Source: Thalassobacillus devorans (lineage in GTDB: Bacteria > Bacillota > Bacilli > Bacillales > Halobacillaceae). Taken from it: 64,000 nt of DNA. Shown here one piece after another: positions 9,737 to 19,549 of the stretch. Where the stretch lies: assembly GCF_900176565.1 (NCBI RefSeq), contig NZ_FXEH01000006.1:1674001-1738000 (forward strand), given 5' to 3'. Positions within the stretch are counted from its first letter, which is position 1. The number at the start of each line of letters is the position of its first letter. Position numbers and translations under genes: made by a program. The notes under the pieces are model-generated. The model was given only the letters and a program-made list of their open reading frames with translations. It was not told where the DNA came from and ran no database searches.

Positions 9737-10250
9737 GCCGAAAAGTCGAAGACTTGATTTCGAGATATTTAGGGTTCTTTACCCTAAAAGTAACAGGGGC
9801 AGCTGGGAAACTACTCGCTTTCCTGTGGGGGAACTGGCGAGCTTCCTCGGGCTTTCGCCCTGTGGGATCTCGCCTAGATCCTTCTCCCACGGGAGTCTCG
9901 CAGTTTCCCAACCACCCCATCCGAAGGATGGGAGAAAAGAACCCTGCTATACATGCAGATGTATCCTACTAACTCTGGTTACAAGCACGCTTTTTAAGTA
10001 GCTCTCCCCTCTAATTGAAGTACTCATATCAATGTTTCCGTATCTCTCATAAACACAAGGAGGGCCGGGAAATTGCGAGACTCTAATGGGAGAATAGTAC
10101 ATGGTGAGATCCCGCAGGGCTTTAGCCCGAGGAAGCTCACCGTACGCCCATGGAAAGCGAGTAATTTCCCGGACCTCCAAACGCTCAACACCATAACGGA
10201 AACAGTTTCTCTCGAAACTGAGTCTTCCATTAAAGGGAGCTTTACTTGAA
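9737..10250. repeat. Palindromic interspersed repeat, copy A
   Basis: This element of about 510 bp has two arms that are imperfect inverted copies. The left arm (about 9737-9935) and right arm (about 10056-10250) flank a middle of about 120 bp. The ends are inverted too: GAAGACTTGATTTCGAGA on the left against GAAGACTCAGTTTCGAGA read in from the right. Inside the left arm, nested stems pair GGGAAACT with AGTTTCCC, TCCTGTGGG with CCCACGGGA, GGCGAG with CTCGCC, and close on GGGCTTTCGCCC. It fills the gap between rpmA and spo0B. Open frames inside are not coding. Other copies lie at 53361 and 63666. Confidence 0.85.
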
Positions 10251-10276
10251 TAGTGAGATTTATTAAAGCCTAATAG

Positions 10277-10314
10277 AAAAAAGCCGCGCTGATGCAGTGC
10301 ATAGCGCGGCTTTT
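10277..10314 (-). terminator. rpmA operon terminator
   Basis: A 12-bp stem AAAAGCCGCGCT/AGCGCGGCTTTT with a 12-base loop and a TTTTTT tail on the minus strand, 30 bases after rpmA. Confidence 0.9.
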
Positions 10315-10343
10315 CGCTTTGGTTTTCTATAAATGCCAGCGGT

Positions 10344-10977
<634 letters not shown>

Positions 10978-10989
10978 GATACACAAGCC

Positions 10990-11301
10990 TTACGCATTGA
11001 TTTTATCAATCGTTAGCTTTGTGTACGGCTGACGGTGACCTTGTTTACGCTTGTAGTTTTTCTTTGGCTTGTATTTGAAGACAGTGATCTTCTTCTGACG
11101 GCCTTGTTTCTCAACTTTAGCTGTAACAGAAGCACCATCTACGAATGGAGCGCCGACTTTCACGTCATCTCCTCCGCCAATGAAAAGTACGTTGTCAAAA
11201 GTGACTGAGTCACCGTTTTCTCCGCTGACTTTCTCAACGTAGATTGTTTGACCTTCTTCTACTTTGAATTGCTTACCACCAGTTTCAATAATTGCGTACA
11301 T
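10990..11301 (-). CDS. rplU: 50S ribosomal protein L21
   Basis: L21 (103 residues) begins [18 protein letters not shown] and ends with the basic [15 protein letters not shown] segment that binds 23S rRNA. A strong GAGGAGGTG precedes the start. It is the first gene of rplU-prp-rpmA and is preceded by an L21 leader RNA. Confidence 0.97.
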   Translation of the reverse strand: MYAIIETGGKQFKVEEGQTIYVEKVSGENGDSVTFDNVLFIGGGDDVKVGAPFVDGASVTAKVEKQGRQKKITVFKYKPKKNYKRKQGHRQPYTKLTIDKINA

Positions 11302-11400
11302 TGCTGCACCTCCTCATAGAACTAAGACTCGCCATCCCAGGTACCACTTTGGTTTCAAAACCTGTTCTGAGCGGTTGTAGCAGTCGGGTGCTACTAGAAT
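11302..11400 (-). ncRNA. L21 leader RNA
   Basis: The 5' leader of rplU carries the conserved Bacillales L21 leader sequence, including AACCGCTC, GTGGTACCTGGGATGGCGAG and the terminal GAGGAGGTGCAG. The family is thought to let L21 regulate its own operon. The 5' boundary is approximate and depends on the promoter at 11410-11439. Confidence 0.8.
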
Positions 11401-11409
11401 AACATAACG

Positions 11410-11439
11410 ATGTTATCATGATTCAAAAGCTTTTGTCAA
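11410..11439 (-). promoter_or_regulatory. rplU operon promoter
   Basis: TTGACA (11434-11439) and TAACAT (11410-11415) are 18 bp apart, with a TGn extension before the -10. The -35 lies within the last codons of the RNase G gene. Confidence 0.7.
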
Positions 11440-12856
11440 CATGATAGCCGCGACTTGCCACAAATTCTCTTACCGTATCCAGGGAGCCTGCCATCTCTAT
11501 CGTATAATTATGCAGGACAGGATCGACACGGAAAAAGACTTCCTGAGGAATTTTACTAGAAACAGAAGTAGAAAGCAATTGTTTTTTCAACTGATCAAGT
11601 TCATGTGAAACAGCTACTAGTATTGCTTCATGAGAAGAATCTTCCAATGCCAGTATGTCCCTGTCCATTTGGAACAATACGGTGCTCCGTTTTTTGTGAC
11701 TAGTCACATTTTCTACCAATTTGCTGGACCAGGAAGCGTTTTCCCTTTTTCTTGTTATTTCATACAGGCCGAGTTTAGTAAACCCGTGACACACTGTTGG
11801 AACCGGATCGTCTTTCATGGCTTGTTTCAAAGCGCGCTCGATATCGGCATTATTTTTCCTGGAGCCGGTATTAATGAAATCAATCATAACGATTCCCGAC
11901 AAGTTCCTTAACCTGATTTGTCTTGCGATTTCATTGACCGATGCCACGTTTGCCTGATAAGCAGTCTGTTCTTTGTCAGAACGCCCTGTAAACGCATGGC
12001 TATTGACATCAATCACATTCATTGCTTCCGTTTCATCTATTGTCAAATTGACCCCTTTAGCAGCTCCAACCGTGCGCTGTACCAACTTTTCCTGACATTC
12101 ATTAATCGAATAGCCTTTATTTTTATTCCAATGTTTTACCCATTTAATCCGGTCACTATATAATGGATACATGCTTTTAATCTGCTTAGATAAACTAGCG
12201 TCATCAACAACACATTCATCAATGAGATGTATGGGATATTTTTTAAAAACGCCATCAGGTACCAGCCTGGATTCCATAATCATGCCTGGCTTCTTTCTGT
12301 CTATTCTTCCCTTCGCCTGGCGCCACTTATCTCTTAAAAAGGACAGTTCATTCCTGATAGAGGACGAGTCCAGGTGTTTTGCGGCAGTGCGAACGATAAC
12401 ACCCTCCTCTTTTTCGAGCATGGGTGTAATTATTTCCTTCAAATTTGACTGCTCGTCTTTCTGGATTTTATGAGAAACTGAAACCCGGCCTCTTTTCGGC
12501 AAATAAACGGAGTAAGAACCAGCAATGGTAATGTCTGCCGTGAGTAATGGCCCCTTTTCACCAATTCCATCCTTTTTAACCTGCACAATGATATATTGGC
12601 CAATGGTAAGTAATGATTCGATTCGCTCGCCCTGGTTTCCAATATCCTGCTGCCTCAAGAAGCCGTTTTTCCCTGTACCGATATCAATAAAAGCCGCCTG
12701 CAGTCCCTTTTCAATATTGACAACTTTTCCTAAGTAAATATGATCAACTTGCGACCGGTCCAACTCACGATCGAAAAAAACTTCGACTAATTTATTATCT
12801 TCATAAAGTAAAGCAGCCTTCTCGCTTGAACGGCATGCTATATATAAATTCCTCAT
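11423..12856 (-). CDS. rng: RNase E/G family ribonuclease lacking the zinc link
   Basis: The 477-residue protein has an N-terminal S1 RNA-binding domain (about residues 35-105, IYLGKVVNIEKGLQAAFIDIG), an RNase H-like part, and the DNase I-like catalytic core. Candidate Mg ligands are D283 (VIDVNS) and D326 (MIDFIN), 43 residues apart, the same spacing as D303 and D346 of E. coli RNase E. After TRKR (368-371) the family normally has CPxCxG cysteines that bind zinc and hold dimers; none are present here. B. subtilis has no RNase E/G; other Bacillaceae and clostridia carry one next to rplU. It may process rRNA or mRNA. Confidence 0.88.
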   Translation of the reverse strand: MRNLYIACRSSEKAALLYEDNKLVEVFFDRELDRSQVDHIYLGKVVNIEKGLQAAFIDIGTGKNGFLRQQDIGNQGERIESLLTIGQYIIVQVKKDGIGEKGPLLTADITIAGSYSVYLPKRGRVSVSHKIQKDEQSNLKEIITPMLEKEEGVIVRTAAKHLDSSSIRNELSFLRDKWRQAKGRIDRKKPGMIMESRLVPDGVFKKYPIHLIDECVVDDASLSKQIKSMYPLYSDRIKWVKHWNKNKGYSINECQEKLVQRTVGAAKGVNLTIDETEAMNVIDVNSHAFTGRSDKEQTAYQANVASVNEIARQIRLRNLSGIVMIDFINTGSRKNNADIERALKQAMKDDPVPTVCHGFTKLGLYEITRKRENASWSSKLVENVTSHKKRSTVLFQMDRDILALEDSSHEAILVAVSHELDQLKKQLLSTSVSSKIPQEVFFRVDPVLHNYTIEMAGSLDTVREFVASRGYHVDKSF

Positions 12857-12867
12857 CTAATCCCTCT

Positions 12868-13728
12868 TTATTTATAAATCTGTGCGAGGTCACGGATTGG
12901 AAGGTGTGGGTTCCCATGAGTAAAAAAATACTCCAGACAATCCTCTTCTCTTATCAATTCGCTTCCTTTCCGCCCCTTCAAAAAGTACCTTTGTTGTCTA
13001 TCATTACGAATTCGGCTCAAAACATTCCATATAGTTTCGTCAGGCTCAATTGGACACGTTACCACTTTCACAGGTGGTTCATTATTACCATGGCGATGCA
13101 TTAAGTACCGTATAAATGAATAATAGCGTCGTTTCCATTCTAGTCTATTTTCTAATAATAGGAAAGCTGCTAATAAGCAGCCGTGGAGTGTAAAGTAAGA
13201 AACGAAGGTGAGCAGTATGATGGACGCTATTAATAAGCCGGCTGAAAATATGATAGTTAAATGATGCGAGACACGGTAAGGGAAAAAACGATTTAAGAGG
13301 TAAAAAAGTATTTTCCCTCCATCTAAAGGCCATATTGGAAGAAGATTGAATGCAAGAATCAGCCAGTTATATGAGATAGCTGTGCTAATCCATGACGAGG
13401 GATCAGGCAATAGTATCACCAGCGAATATAAAAGGGTTAACATCCATATGTGCTGGAACGGTCCTGCTAACGTGACATAAAGCTGTTCTTGCATCGGACG
13501 GCTTCCATGCTCTTCCGATTCCATCGTTCCACCAAACAGCCATAAGGTCACCTTTTTAATTCGCCAGTTAAAAAATTTTGCCATTCGGAAATGCCCCCAT
13601 TCATGTATGGTGACGATGGCAAATAAAATCAGGAGCTCTACGAAAGCCCCTGTGAGAATAGCGGTAAATACAAAGAGAATCAATATCGGATGCAAGTGAA
13701 CAATCGTTAAAAAGTCACGGAGTTTCAT
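12868..13728 (-). CDS. spoIVFB: Intramembrane metalloprotease SpoIVFB
   Basis: SpoIVFB cuts pro-sigma-K in the membranes around the forespore. The 286-residue protein is largely hydrophobic up to about residue 185, with zinc motif HEWGH (42-46) and the third ligand D136 in NLLPIWPLDGG, as in site-2 proteases. The hydrophilic C-terminal part (about 195-286) corresponds to the CBS domain of the B. subtilis protein, which senses ATP. It overlaps spoIVFA by 14 bases, indicating coupled translation with its inhibitor. Confidence 0.93.
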   Translation of the reverse strand: MKLRDFLTIVHLHPILILFVFTAILTGAFVELLILFAIVTIHEWGHFRMAKFFNWRIKKVTLWLFGGTMESEEHGSRPMQEQLYVTLAGPFQHIWMLTLLYSLVILLPDPSSWISTAISYNWLILAFNLLPIWPLDGGKILFYLLNRFFPYRVSHHLTIIFSAGLLIASIILLTFVSYFTLHGCLLAAFLLLENRLEWKRRYYSFIRYLMHRHGNNEPPVKVVTCPIEPDETIWNVLSRIRNDRQQRYFLKGRKGSELIREEDCLEYFFTHGNPHLPIRDLAQIYK

Positions 13729-14485
13729 CGACTTTTATCGCCTCAACAGGATCAATAAATTGATTATCCTTTTCGATAGCAAAGTAGAAGTCGCTTACTT
13801 GTCCAGGTTCCGGTTTGACACTACCGATAATGTCATTTGGTTTCACATGTTCATATAAATGGACATCAATAGAAGAAAGGTAGCCGTAAACGCTTTTACT
13901 TCCATCCACATGCTGAATGATAATCGTCTGATCCGTTTGTGCGTTTTTCCCCGCAAACACCACTGTGCCCTCATCCATGGCAACGACCTCCGACGGTTGC
14001 TCAGAAGTCATGACTATCCCTTCTCCATGGGTCTGGAATGTTTCACTCACTACTCCACTAACGGGAAGCGCAGCCTGATTAGGTACCACGTCCCCTGGTG
14101 GTTCGACTAATTTCAAAGGACTCCCGAACTTTTCGTGATACCAGGAGGTAACTGCTGCAAATGGAAAATCTTCAGTCATGTTGTGTACAACCCACGCTTT
14201 AGGCTTTTGAACCCAGCCCGCGTCCATTTGCACCAAACTTGCCACCCCAAAAAACAAACAGGCAGCAATGATAGCTTTTAGCAAAAAATACCCTGGTTTC
14301 TGACCCCTCTTTTCACCCGACGAACCAGGAGATGATTGGGCAAAGGGTAAATATCCATGTTTTTCTTCCTCTTGGACCGGATAATACATGGTCTTGTCCT
14401 GGGCATGTTTGTTCTTTTTAGGAAGCGTTTTTTCTCGTTTGCGTGATGCGATACTTTTACGTACTTTTTCAATATCTTTCCCCAT
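13715..14485 (-). CDS. spoIVFA: SpoIVFB inhibitor SpoIVFA
   Basis: SpoIVFA holds SpoIVFB inactive until a forespore signal arrives. The 256-residue protein has a basic cytoplasmic N-terminus, one membrane segment (about residues 75-95, FLLKAIIAACLFFGVASLV) and an outer LytM/M23-like domain (about 150-250) without the metal ligands of active peptidases. I prefer the ATG at 14485; one four codons upstream (14497) sits too close to AAGGG. A sigma-E-like promoter lies upstream. Confidence 0.88.
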   Translation of the reverse strand: MGKDIEKVRKSIASRKREKTLPKKNKHAQDKTMYYPVQEEEKHGYLPFAQSSPGSSGEKRGQKPGYFLLKAIIAACLFFGVASLVQMDAGWVQKPKAWVVHNMTEDFPFAAVTSWYHEKFGSPLKLVEPPGDVVPNQAALPVSGVVSETFQTHGEGIVMTSEQPSEVVAMDEGTVVFAGKNAQTDQTIIIQHVDGSKSVYGYLSSIDVHLYEHVKPNDIIGSVKPEPGQVSDFYFAIEKDNQFIDPVEAIKVDETP

Positions 14486-14518
14486 AATAGCTACCATCCC
14501 TTACATGAGATTTGTACA

Positions 14519-14547
14519 AGTCTATGTAAAGAATTCGAAAACTATGA
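14519..14547 (-). promoter_or_regulatory. Sigma-E-like promoter of spoIVFAB
   Basis: TCATAGT (14541-14547), 14 bases, CATAGACT (14519-14526). Against the B. subtilis sigma-E consensus KMATATT-N14-CATACAMT it matches 6 of 7 and about 6 of 8 positions. spoIVFAB is sigma-E controlled in B. subtilis. Confidence 0.5.
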
Positions 14548-14607
14548 GAAAAATCGTTTTCTATAAACCCCACCCAGCCTTATTACTCTATTGCAAAAAA
14601 ATCCCAA

Positions 14608-14640
14608 ACAAAAAACCGTCTCAAAAAAAGAGACAGTTTT
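14608..14640 (-). terminator. mreBCD-minCD operon terminator
   Basis: The stem AACTGTCTC/GAGACGGTT encloses a T7 loop and is followed by TTTTTTG on the minus strand, a few bases after the minD stop. Confidence 0.8.
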
Positions 14641-14644
14641 CTTA

Positions 14645-15442
14645 TTAAGGACGCATGCCGAAGAATTTCTTTACTTTTGTCATGAAACCTTTCTTTTCTT
14701 CAAATGAAAGTAACGGTACCGATTCTCCTAAAATGCGACGCGCAATATTTCGATAAGCAAGAGAGGATTTTGTATTTGGGTGAAGGGCGACTGGTTCACC
14801 GCTATTAGACGCTTTTATCACTTCATCATCATCCGCTACCACACCCAGTAAATCGATAGAGAGGACAGATACAATCTCGTCTACATCCAGCATATCCCCA
14901 CTTTCTACCATATGGTGACGGATACGGTTGACAATCAATTTAGGAGGTTCGATGTCTTCTTGTTCCAATAAACCTATAATCCGGTCAGCATCACGAACAC
15001 TGGACTTTTCCGGGTTAGTAACCACAATCGCTTTATCTGCTCCGGCAACTGCATTTTTATAGCCTTGTTCAATCCCGGCTGGACAATCGATCAATATGTA
15101 GTCGAATTCCTGTTTCAATTCCGCTACAATTCTTTTCATAGCTTCTGGTGTAACTTCTGATTTGTCGCTAGTTTGTGCTGCTGGCAGCAGCTGGAGACAA
15201 TCAAATCGTTTATCCGGAACAAGAGCCTGCCTGGTTTTCACTCTCTCTTGCACGACATCAACCAAGTCAAAGATTATACGATTTTCAAGTCCCATCACTA
15301 CATCTAAATTACGCAGCCCGATATCTGTGTCGATCAGACATACTTTCTTCCCAAGTAATGCGAGTGCTGTCCCTATATTGGCAGTAGTAGTCGTTTTACC
15401 GACTCCTCCTTTACCAGAGGTTACAACAATGGCCTCACCCAT
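14645..15442 (-). CDS. minD: Septum site-determining ATPase MinD
   Basis: MinD is a membrane-associated ParA-type ATPase that places MinC at the poles to block polar division. The 265-residue protein has the deviant Walker A SGKGGVGKTTT near residue 10, a DTD/GLRNLD switch region, and a C-terminal amphipathic tail (EEKKGFMTKVKKFFG) for membrane binding. The start at 15442 follows AAAGGAG by eight bases and overlaps the minC stop by eight bases. Confidence 0.96.
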   Translation of the reverse strand: MGEAIVVTSGKGGVGKTTTTANIGTALALLGKKVCLIDTDIGLRNLDVVMGLENRIIFDLVDVVQERVKTRQALVPDKRFDCLQLLPAAQTSDKSEVTPEAMKRIVAELKQEFDYILIDCPAGIEQGYKNAVAGADKAIVVTNPEKSSVRDADRIIGLLEQEDIEPPKLIVNRIRHHMVESGDMLDVDEIVSVLSIDLLGVVADDDEVIKASNSGEPVALHPNTKSSLAYRNIARRILGESVPLLSFEEKKGFMTKVKKFFGMRP

Positions 15443-16121
15443 TAAACATTCTCCTTTCAAAACTGCTGATATCCGGACGCTTTTTAATTACCTCTTGAAG
15501 ACGGTCGATTAATATTTTATCCTTGCCTTTCTCCAGATAGCCGCACTCCATATAGACACCCTCAGCATCTTGATCCGGTGCTCTGCTGATTGCATCTCCA
15601 ATCCGCAGTTGCGTAGGCTGCATGAAAGAAGCGGCAATAACAGCATGACTATCACCTTCCATGCCAGCATGCGCAATCCCGCGCAGGCTCCCCATTACAA
15701 AAATATTACCTGATGCCATGATTTTTCCACCGGGGTTGACATCGCCAATGAGTAACAGGTCGCCTTCGACATTAATCACCTGACCAGACCGGACTACTTT
15801 GACCAATGGTTTCACCTGCGCATGTTTTTTCCAATCGGCAGCTTCTTCCTTCGTAATAACATTGGATTCTACCTTTCCTACCACCAGGTTTTGGCTTTTT
15901 CGGACTACTTCTTTCAGTTCATCCTTTTGCTCACGGGTAACATAACGGTTCCCAAGCTGGAGGTTGACGGTAATCAGCCGGTCATCCTCTATCAGATCGT
16001 TCACAGAGAGTTTTTCTTTCAGTTCATTTAATACATCCTGATAGGCACAATGGTCATCAACCTTTAAAATGAGCCCATCTCTGGTTCCTTTAACTGTTAT
16101 TAATTGTTGGTTCGCTATCAA
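15435..16121 (-). CDS. minC: Septum site-determining protein MinC
   Basis: MinC inhibits FtsZ polymerisation. The 228-residue protein has the N-terminal FtsZ-inhibiting domain (about 1-100) and the C-terminal beta-helix with GDVNPGGKIMASGNI and MGSLRGIAHAG, which binds MinD. The start codon is TTG (16119-16121) after AGGGGG, with seven bases between. Confidence 0.94.
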   Translation of the reverse strand: MIANQQLITVKGTRDGLILKVDDHCAYQDVLNELKEKLSVNDLIEDDRLITVNLQLGNRYVTREQKDELKEVVRKSQNLVVGKVESNVITKEEAADWKKHAQVKPLVKVVRSGQVINVEGDLLLIGDVNPGGKIMASGNIFVMGSLRGIAHAGMEGDSHAVIAASFMQPTQLRIGDAISRAPDQDAEGVYMECGYLEKGKDKILIDRLQEVIKKRPDISSFERRMFNG

Positions 16122-16173
16122 CTATATTCCCCCTAATCTGCAAGAATCCGCTTCCCGCGTTTATCACGGAAGA

Positions 16174-16704
16174 TCAGCTGCTTAAAATGTTTGCTGCCCA
16201 CTTTTCCAGTCTTCCTTTTAGTAAGGGGTATACGAGGAGAAAGAAAATCATGTTCGCGATTATGGTAGGCACCAATCTAATTGACAAAAATGACTCCCAT
16301 GGTATGTCAGTTACCTGCACGAAGGAATATATGGTAAACAACATTAACTCGGTCAACACTATTCCAAGTGCGGCTAACAGGACCGCTACGATAAAGTTGC
16401 CATGCAGCATTTTTTTCAGGCCATGTACCAGGTAAATGACAATGCCATACGAGAACATATAAACCCCTAAAATACTGGTGTATACCATATCGATTAAAAT
16501 GCCGAAAGTGAGGGCGTAAAGCAAAGAGTAATAGGTATCGTCATGATCAAAAAAAATAGTGATAAGTATAAGGATGACCAGAACCCAATGAGGGGTAATC
16601 AGGTAATCCGAATAGGCAAGGTTCCCAGGCAGAAGGCTCATAGCCATTCCTTGAAAGACAAGCAGAAAGAGTAAAATCAAAGGAAGATAGAAACGTTGAA
16701 TCAT
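16174..16704 (-). CDS. mreD: Rod shape-determining protein MreD
   Basis: The 176-residue integral membrane protein has five or six hydrophobic segments (starting FYLPLILLFLLVFQGMAMSLL) and is a partner in the elongasome that directs lateral wall synthesis. It overlaps mreC by four bases (ATGA). Identification rests on hydrophobic profile and position in the mre operon. Confidence 0.9.
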   Translation of the reverse strand: MIQRFYLPLILLFLLVFQGMAMSLLPGNLAYSDYLITPHWVLVILILITIFFDHDDTYYSLLYALTFGILIDMVYTSILGVYMFSYGIVIYLVHGLKKMLHGNFIVAVLLAALGIVLTELMLFTIYSFVQVTDIPWESFLSIRLVPTIIANMIFFLLVYPLLKGRLEKWAANILSS

Positions 16705-17579
16705 TCCTCTTCCTCCTCATCTATTTCGTCTATATTATGCGTCGGCATGCTGCGATCGACAATCATCACTTGATTGATATCATAGAGGTCGGCTGCTGGC
16801 TTAACGTAAGCAGTCTGTGTTAACCCATACTGGTCCATCTCAACTTTCGTGACTTCTCCAATCAACAAGCCAGCTGGAAAAACTCCACCTTTTCCTGAAG
16901 AGACTACTCGTTCCCCTTCATTAATTTCAGCATCAGAATCAATTTCTTTTAGAAGTAAAGATTTAGATTCTTCGTCATACCCTTGAATCAGACCATGAAT
17001 TGGATCATCATCCTGCCATACCCAGGCAGAAATCCGATTGGAAAGACCAAACCCGCTCAAGAGCTGAACCGTGGAATGGAATTTATCGGTGGATTGGACT
17101 TTTCCTATCATCCCTTCTCCTGTGATGACCGCCATATTACGCTCAACTCCGTGAGCTTCTCCACGGTTTACGATCATTTGACTGAACCAGCGTTCAGAAC
17201 TTCGCGCAATGACTGACGCGTCGATCGGATCATATTCACTTAAACTCTCCTGGTAATCAAGGCTTGACCGTAGTTCTTCATTTTCTTTTTTTAATAACTG
17301 GTTTTCCTGCATGATACTTTTGTACTGAGAGAGACGAGATTTCAATATTTCATTTTGTTCATACGTGCTGCTGATATCCTGAATGTTTGCGTAAGTGCCT
17401 TGGATGAGTTGTACGGGTTGATTAAATATGGTCTGAATCCACCCAACCGAGTCATGGACAAATTTCTCCGGCCAGGTAAGTTCACTTCGCTCTCTTAAAG
17501 AAAAACCAATCAAGGCGACGAGCAAAATAAAACTGACGAGTACAAGAATAAGCCTTTTTTTCCTGAATAGAGAAGGCAT
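16701..17579 (-). CDS. mreC: Rod shape-determining protein MreC
   Basis: The 292-residue protein has one N-terminal membrane anchor (about residues 9-27), a coiled coil (about 68-110) and the extracytoplasmic beta domain that links MreB to penicillin-binding proteins. The family motifs VITGEGMIGKV and VVSSGKGGVFPAGLLIGEV are present. The tail is acidic. Confidence 0.94.
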   Translation of the reverse strand: MPSLFRKKRLILVLVSFILLVALIGFSLRERSELTWPEKFVHDSVGWIQTIFNQPVQLIQGTYANIQDISSTYEQNEILKSRLSQYKSIMQENQLLKKENEELRSSLDYQESLSEYDPIDASVIARSSERWFSQMIVNRGEAHGVERNMAVITGEGMIGKVQSTDKFHSTVQLLSGFGLSNRISAWVWQDDDPIHGLIQGYDEESKSLLLKEIDSDAEINEGERVVSSGKGGVFPAGLLIGEVTKVEMDQYGLTQTAYVKPAADLYDINQVMIVDRSMPTHNIDEIDEEEEE

Positions 17580-17590
17580 AAATAAGTCAA

Positions 17591-18631
17591 CTACTCCATT
17601 CTAGCCCGGGAAGCCACATTCGGCTGTGACTTAAAATGGTGAATGTATTCCAAAGATTTCCCCGTACCAATCGCAACACAATCCAGTGGATCATCGGCTA
17701 TGAAAACAGGCATTTTTGTTTCATCACTGATAACCTGATCGATATTTTTTAACAAGGCACCGCCACCCGTCAATACGATTCCCCTATCCATAATATCTGC
17801 AGCCAGCTCTGGTGGTGTCTTTTCTAACGTATTCTTAACAGCATCAATAATGGCATCCACCGTATCCTTCAGGGCTCCGGCAATTTCTGCTGCATTGATT
17901 GTGATCGTTTTCGGAAGACCTGTCAATAAGTCTCTTCCTCTTATGTCCATTTCATTATCTTCATCGGCAGGCCCTGCAGCACCTACTTCCATCTTGATAT
18001 TTTCCGCCGTCCGCTCCCCGATCATCAGGTTATATTGTTTACGAATATATTGGATGATAGCATCATCCATTTCATCACCAGCTAATCTGATAGATTGGGA
18101 GGTAACAATGCCCCCTAAAGAGATTATTGCTACTTCAGTCGTCCCTCCACCAATATCGACGACCATACTTCCCGTCGGTTCCCACACGGGCAGACCAGCT
18201 CCGATAGCTGCAGCAAACGGTTCTGCTATTGGATAGGCTTCTTTTGCTCCTGCTTGCTTTGTGGCATCAATTACTGCTCGTTCTTCGACCATCGTGATAC
18301 CTGATGGCACACAAATCATGACGTTCGGCTTTCTGGCAAAGCTGGATCTATTTTTCATCGCTTTATTGATATAATATTTCATCATTTCTGCTGTCGTGTC
18401 GTAATCTGCTATGACCCCATCCTTCATGGGACGCACTACTGAGATATTACTAGGAGTACGTCCGATCATATTTCTTGCAGGATTCCCGACAGCTTCAATG
18501 TTCCCTGTCGATATGTCTCTGGCTACTACAGATGGCTCGCGGACCACTACTCCTTTGTTTTTTATAAAAACCAATGTATTCGCTGTTCCTAGATCAATTC
18601 CTAAATCTTGTGAAAAACCAAATAAACCCAA
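17591..18631 (-). CDS. mreB: Actin-like cell shape protein MreB
   Basis: MreB forms membrane-bound filaments that guide rod-shaped wall growth. The 346-residue protein has the actin-fold ATP-binding motifs [24 protein letters not shown] and [11 protein letters not shown]. An N-terminal amphipathic stretch MGLFGFSQ binds the membrane. The start is TTG (18629-18631) with GGGAG seven bases before it. It opens the mreBCD-minCD operon. Confidence 0.96.
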   Translation of the reverse strand: MGLFGFSQDLGIDLGTANTLVFIKNKGVVVREPSVVARDISTGNIEAVGNPARNMIGRTPSNISVVRPMKDGVIADYDTTAEMMKYYINKAMKNRSSFARKPNVMICVPSGITMVEERAVIDATKQAGAKEAYPIAEPFAAAIGAGLPVWEPTGSMVVDIGGGTTEVAIISLGGIVTSQSIRLAGDEMDDAIIQYIRKQYNLMIGERTAENIKMEVGAAGPADEDNEMDIRGRDLLTGLPKTITINAAEIAGALKDTVDAIIDAVKNTLEKTPPELAADIMDRGIVLTGGGALLKNIDQVISDETKMPVFIADDPLDCVAIGTGKSLEYIHHFKSQPNVASRARME

Positions 18632-18724
18632 TACGGATCTCCCTTTCTATTCTATCTTGAGGGTATTCTAGTTGTGTGTGATAATCCGATAATGAAGCTG
18701 CCTCCTTACCGTATCGGCAGCATG

Positions 18725-18769
18725 AGAAAGAAGCGCCTATTATAAGATCGAGCTTATAAAAAGGCGCTA
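18725..18769 (-). terminator. radC terminator
   Basis: The stem AGCGCCT/AGGCGCT (18732-18738, 18762-18768) has further pairing of TTATAAG with CTTATAA inside, and is followed by TCTTTCT. A GCTGCC/GGCAGC stem lies between it and mreB. Confidence 0.6.
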
Positions 18770-18819
18770 GATTTCACTATCTATTCAATTATACGAAAAA
18801 AAATAGAAAATGGATAGTC

Positions 18820-19509
18820 TTACAAATATCCTTTTTCTTTGAGAGAGACAAATTTACGGTCACCGATCACTAAATGATCCAGTAATTCTATGCCGATCAT
18901 TTTACCGGACTCTGCTAACCGTCTTGTTACATTAATATCTTCCTGCGAGGGGGTCGGGTCGCCTGAGGGATGATTATGAATGCAGATAAGAGAAGCAGCC
19001 GACCTTTTGACGGCTTCTTTATATACTTCTCTTGGATGGACGATTGAAGCATTCAAACTGCCGATGAAAATCGTCTGGCGATGGAGAACCTGGTTTTTAG
19101 TATTAAGAAATAAACAGATAAAATGTTCCTGTTTCAGTCCTCGAAGCTCTTCCATAACAAAGTCTGCCCCGTCCTCAGGGCTTCGAATGACGTACCGTTC
19201 GGGAGGCTTCATCTGATGAATTCTTTTACCGATTTCTAAAGCTGCCTGAATGAGGACTGCTTTTGCTGTTCCGATTCCTTTGATGGCTGTCAATTCTTCA
19301 ATGGTAGCGTCCTTTAAAAGGTCTAAACCTTCAAAATGGATCAGCAGACGTTGTGATAGATTCATCACCGACTCGTTTTTTGATCCACTTCCAAGTAATA
19401 TCGCAATTAGTTCTTGATTGGATAAATGGGTGGAGCCATGTTCAAGCATGCGTTCCCTTGGTCGATCGGCCAAAGGAACATCTTTTAACATCACCTGGAC
19501 TTCTGACAA
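18820..19509 (-). CDS. radC: RadC family JAB/MPN-domain protein
   Basis: The 229-residue protein has helix-hairpin-helix residues (about 65-80, IKGIGTAKAVLIQAALEIG) and a JAB domain with the metal motif HNHPSGDPTPSQED. The old DNA-repair assignment is not well supported, and its substrate is unknown. The start is read as TTG (19507-19509), following AAAGGATG; an ATG six codons in lacks a binding site. It sits between maf and mreB, as in B. subtilis. Confidence 0.92.
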   Translation of the reverse strand: MSEVQVMLKDVPLADRPRERMLEHGSTHLSNQELIAILLGSGSKNESVMNLSQRLLIHFEGLDLLKDATIEELTAIKGIGTAKAVLIQAALEIGKRIHQMKPPERYVIRSPEDGADFVMEELRGLKQEHFICLFLNTKNQVLHRQTIFIGSLNASIVHPREVYKEAVKRSAASLICIHNHPSGDPTPSQEDINVTRRLAESGKMIGIELLDHLVIGDRKFVSLKEKGYL

Positions 19510-19549
19510 ATATTCCGCATCCTTTCCTTTTAATCCTCACATTTCTTTA

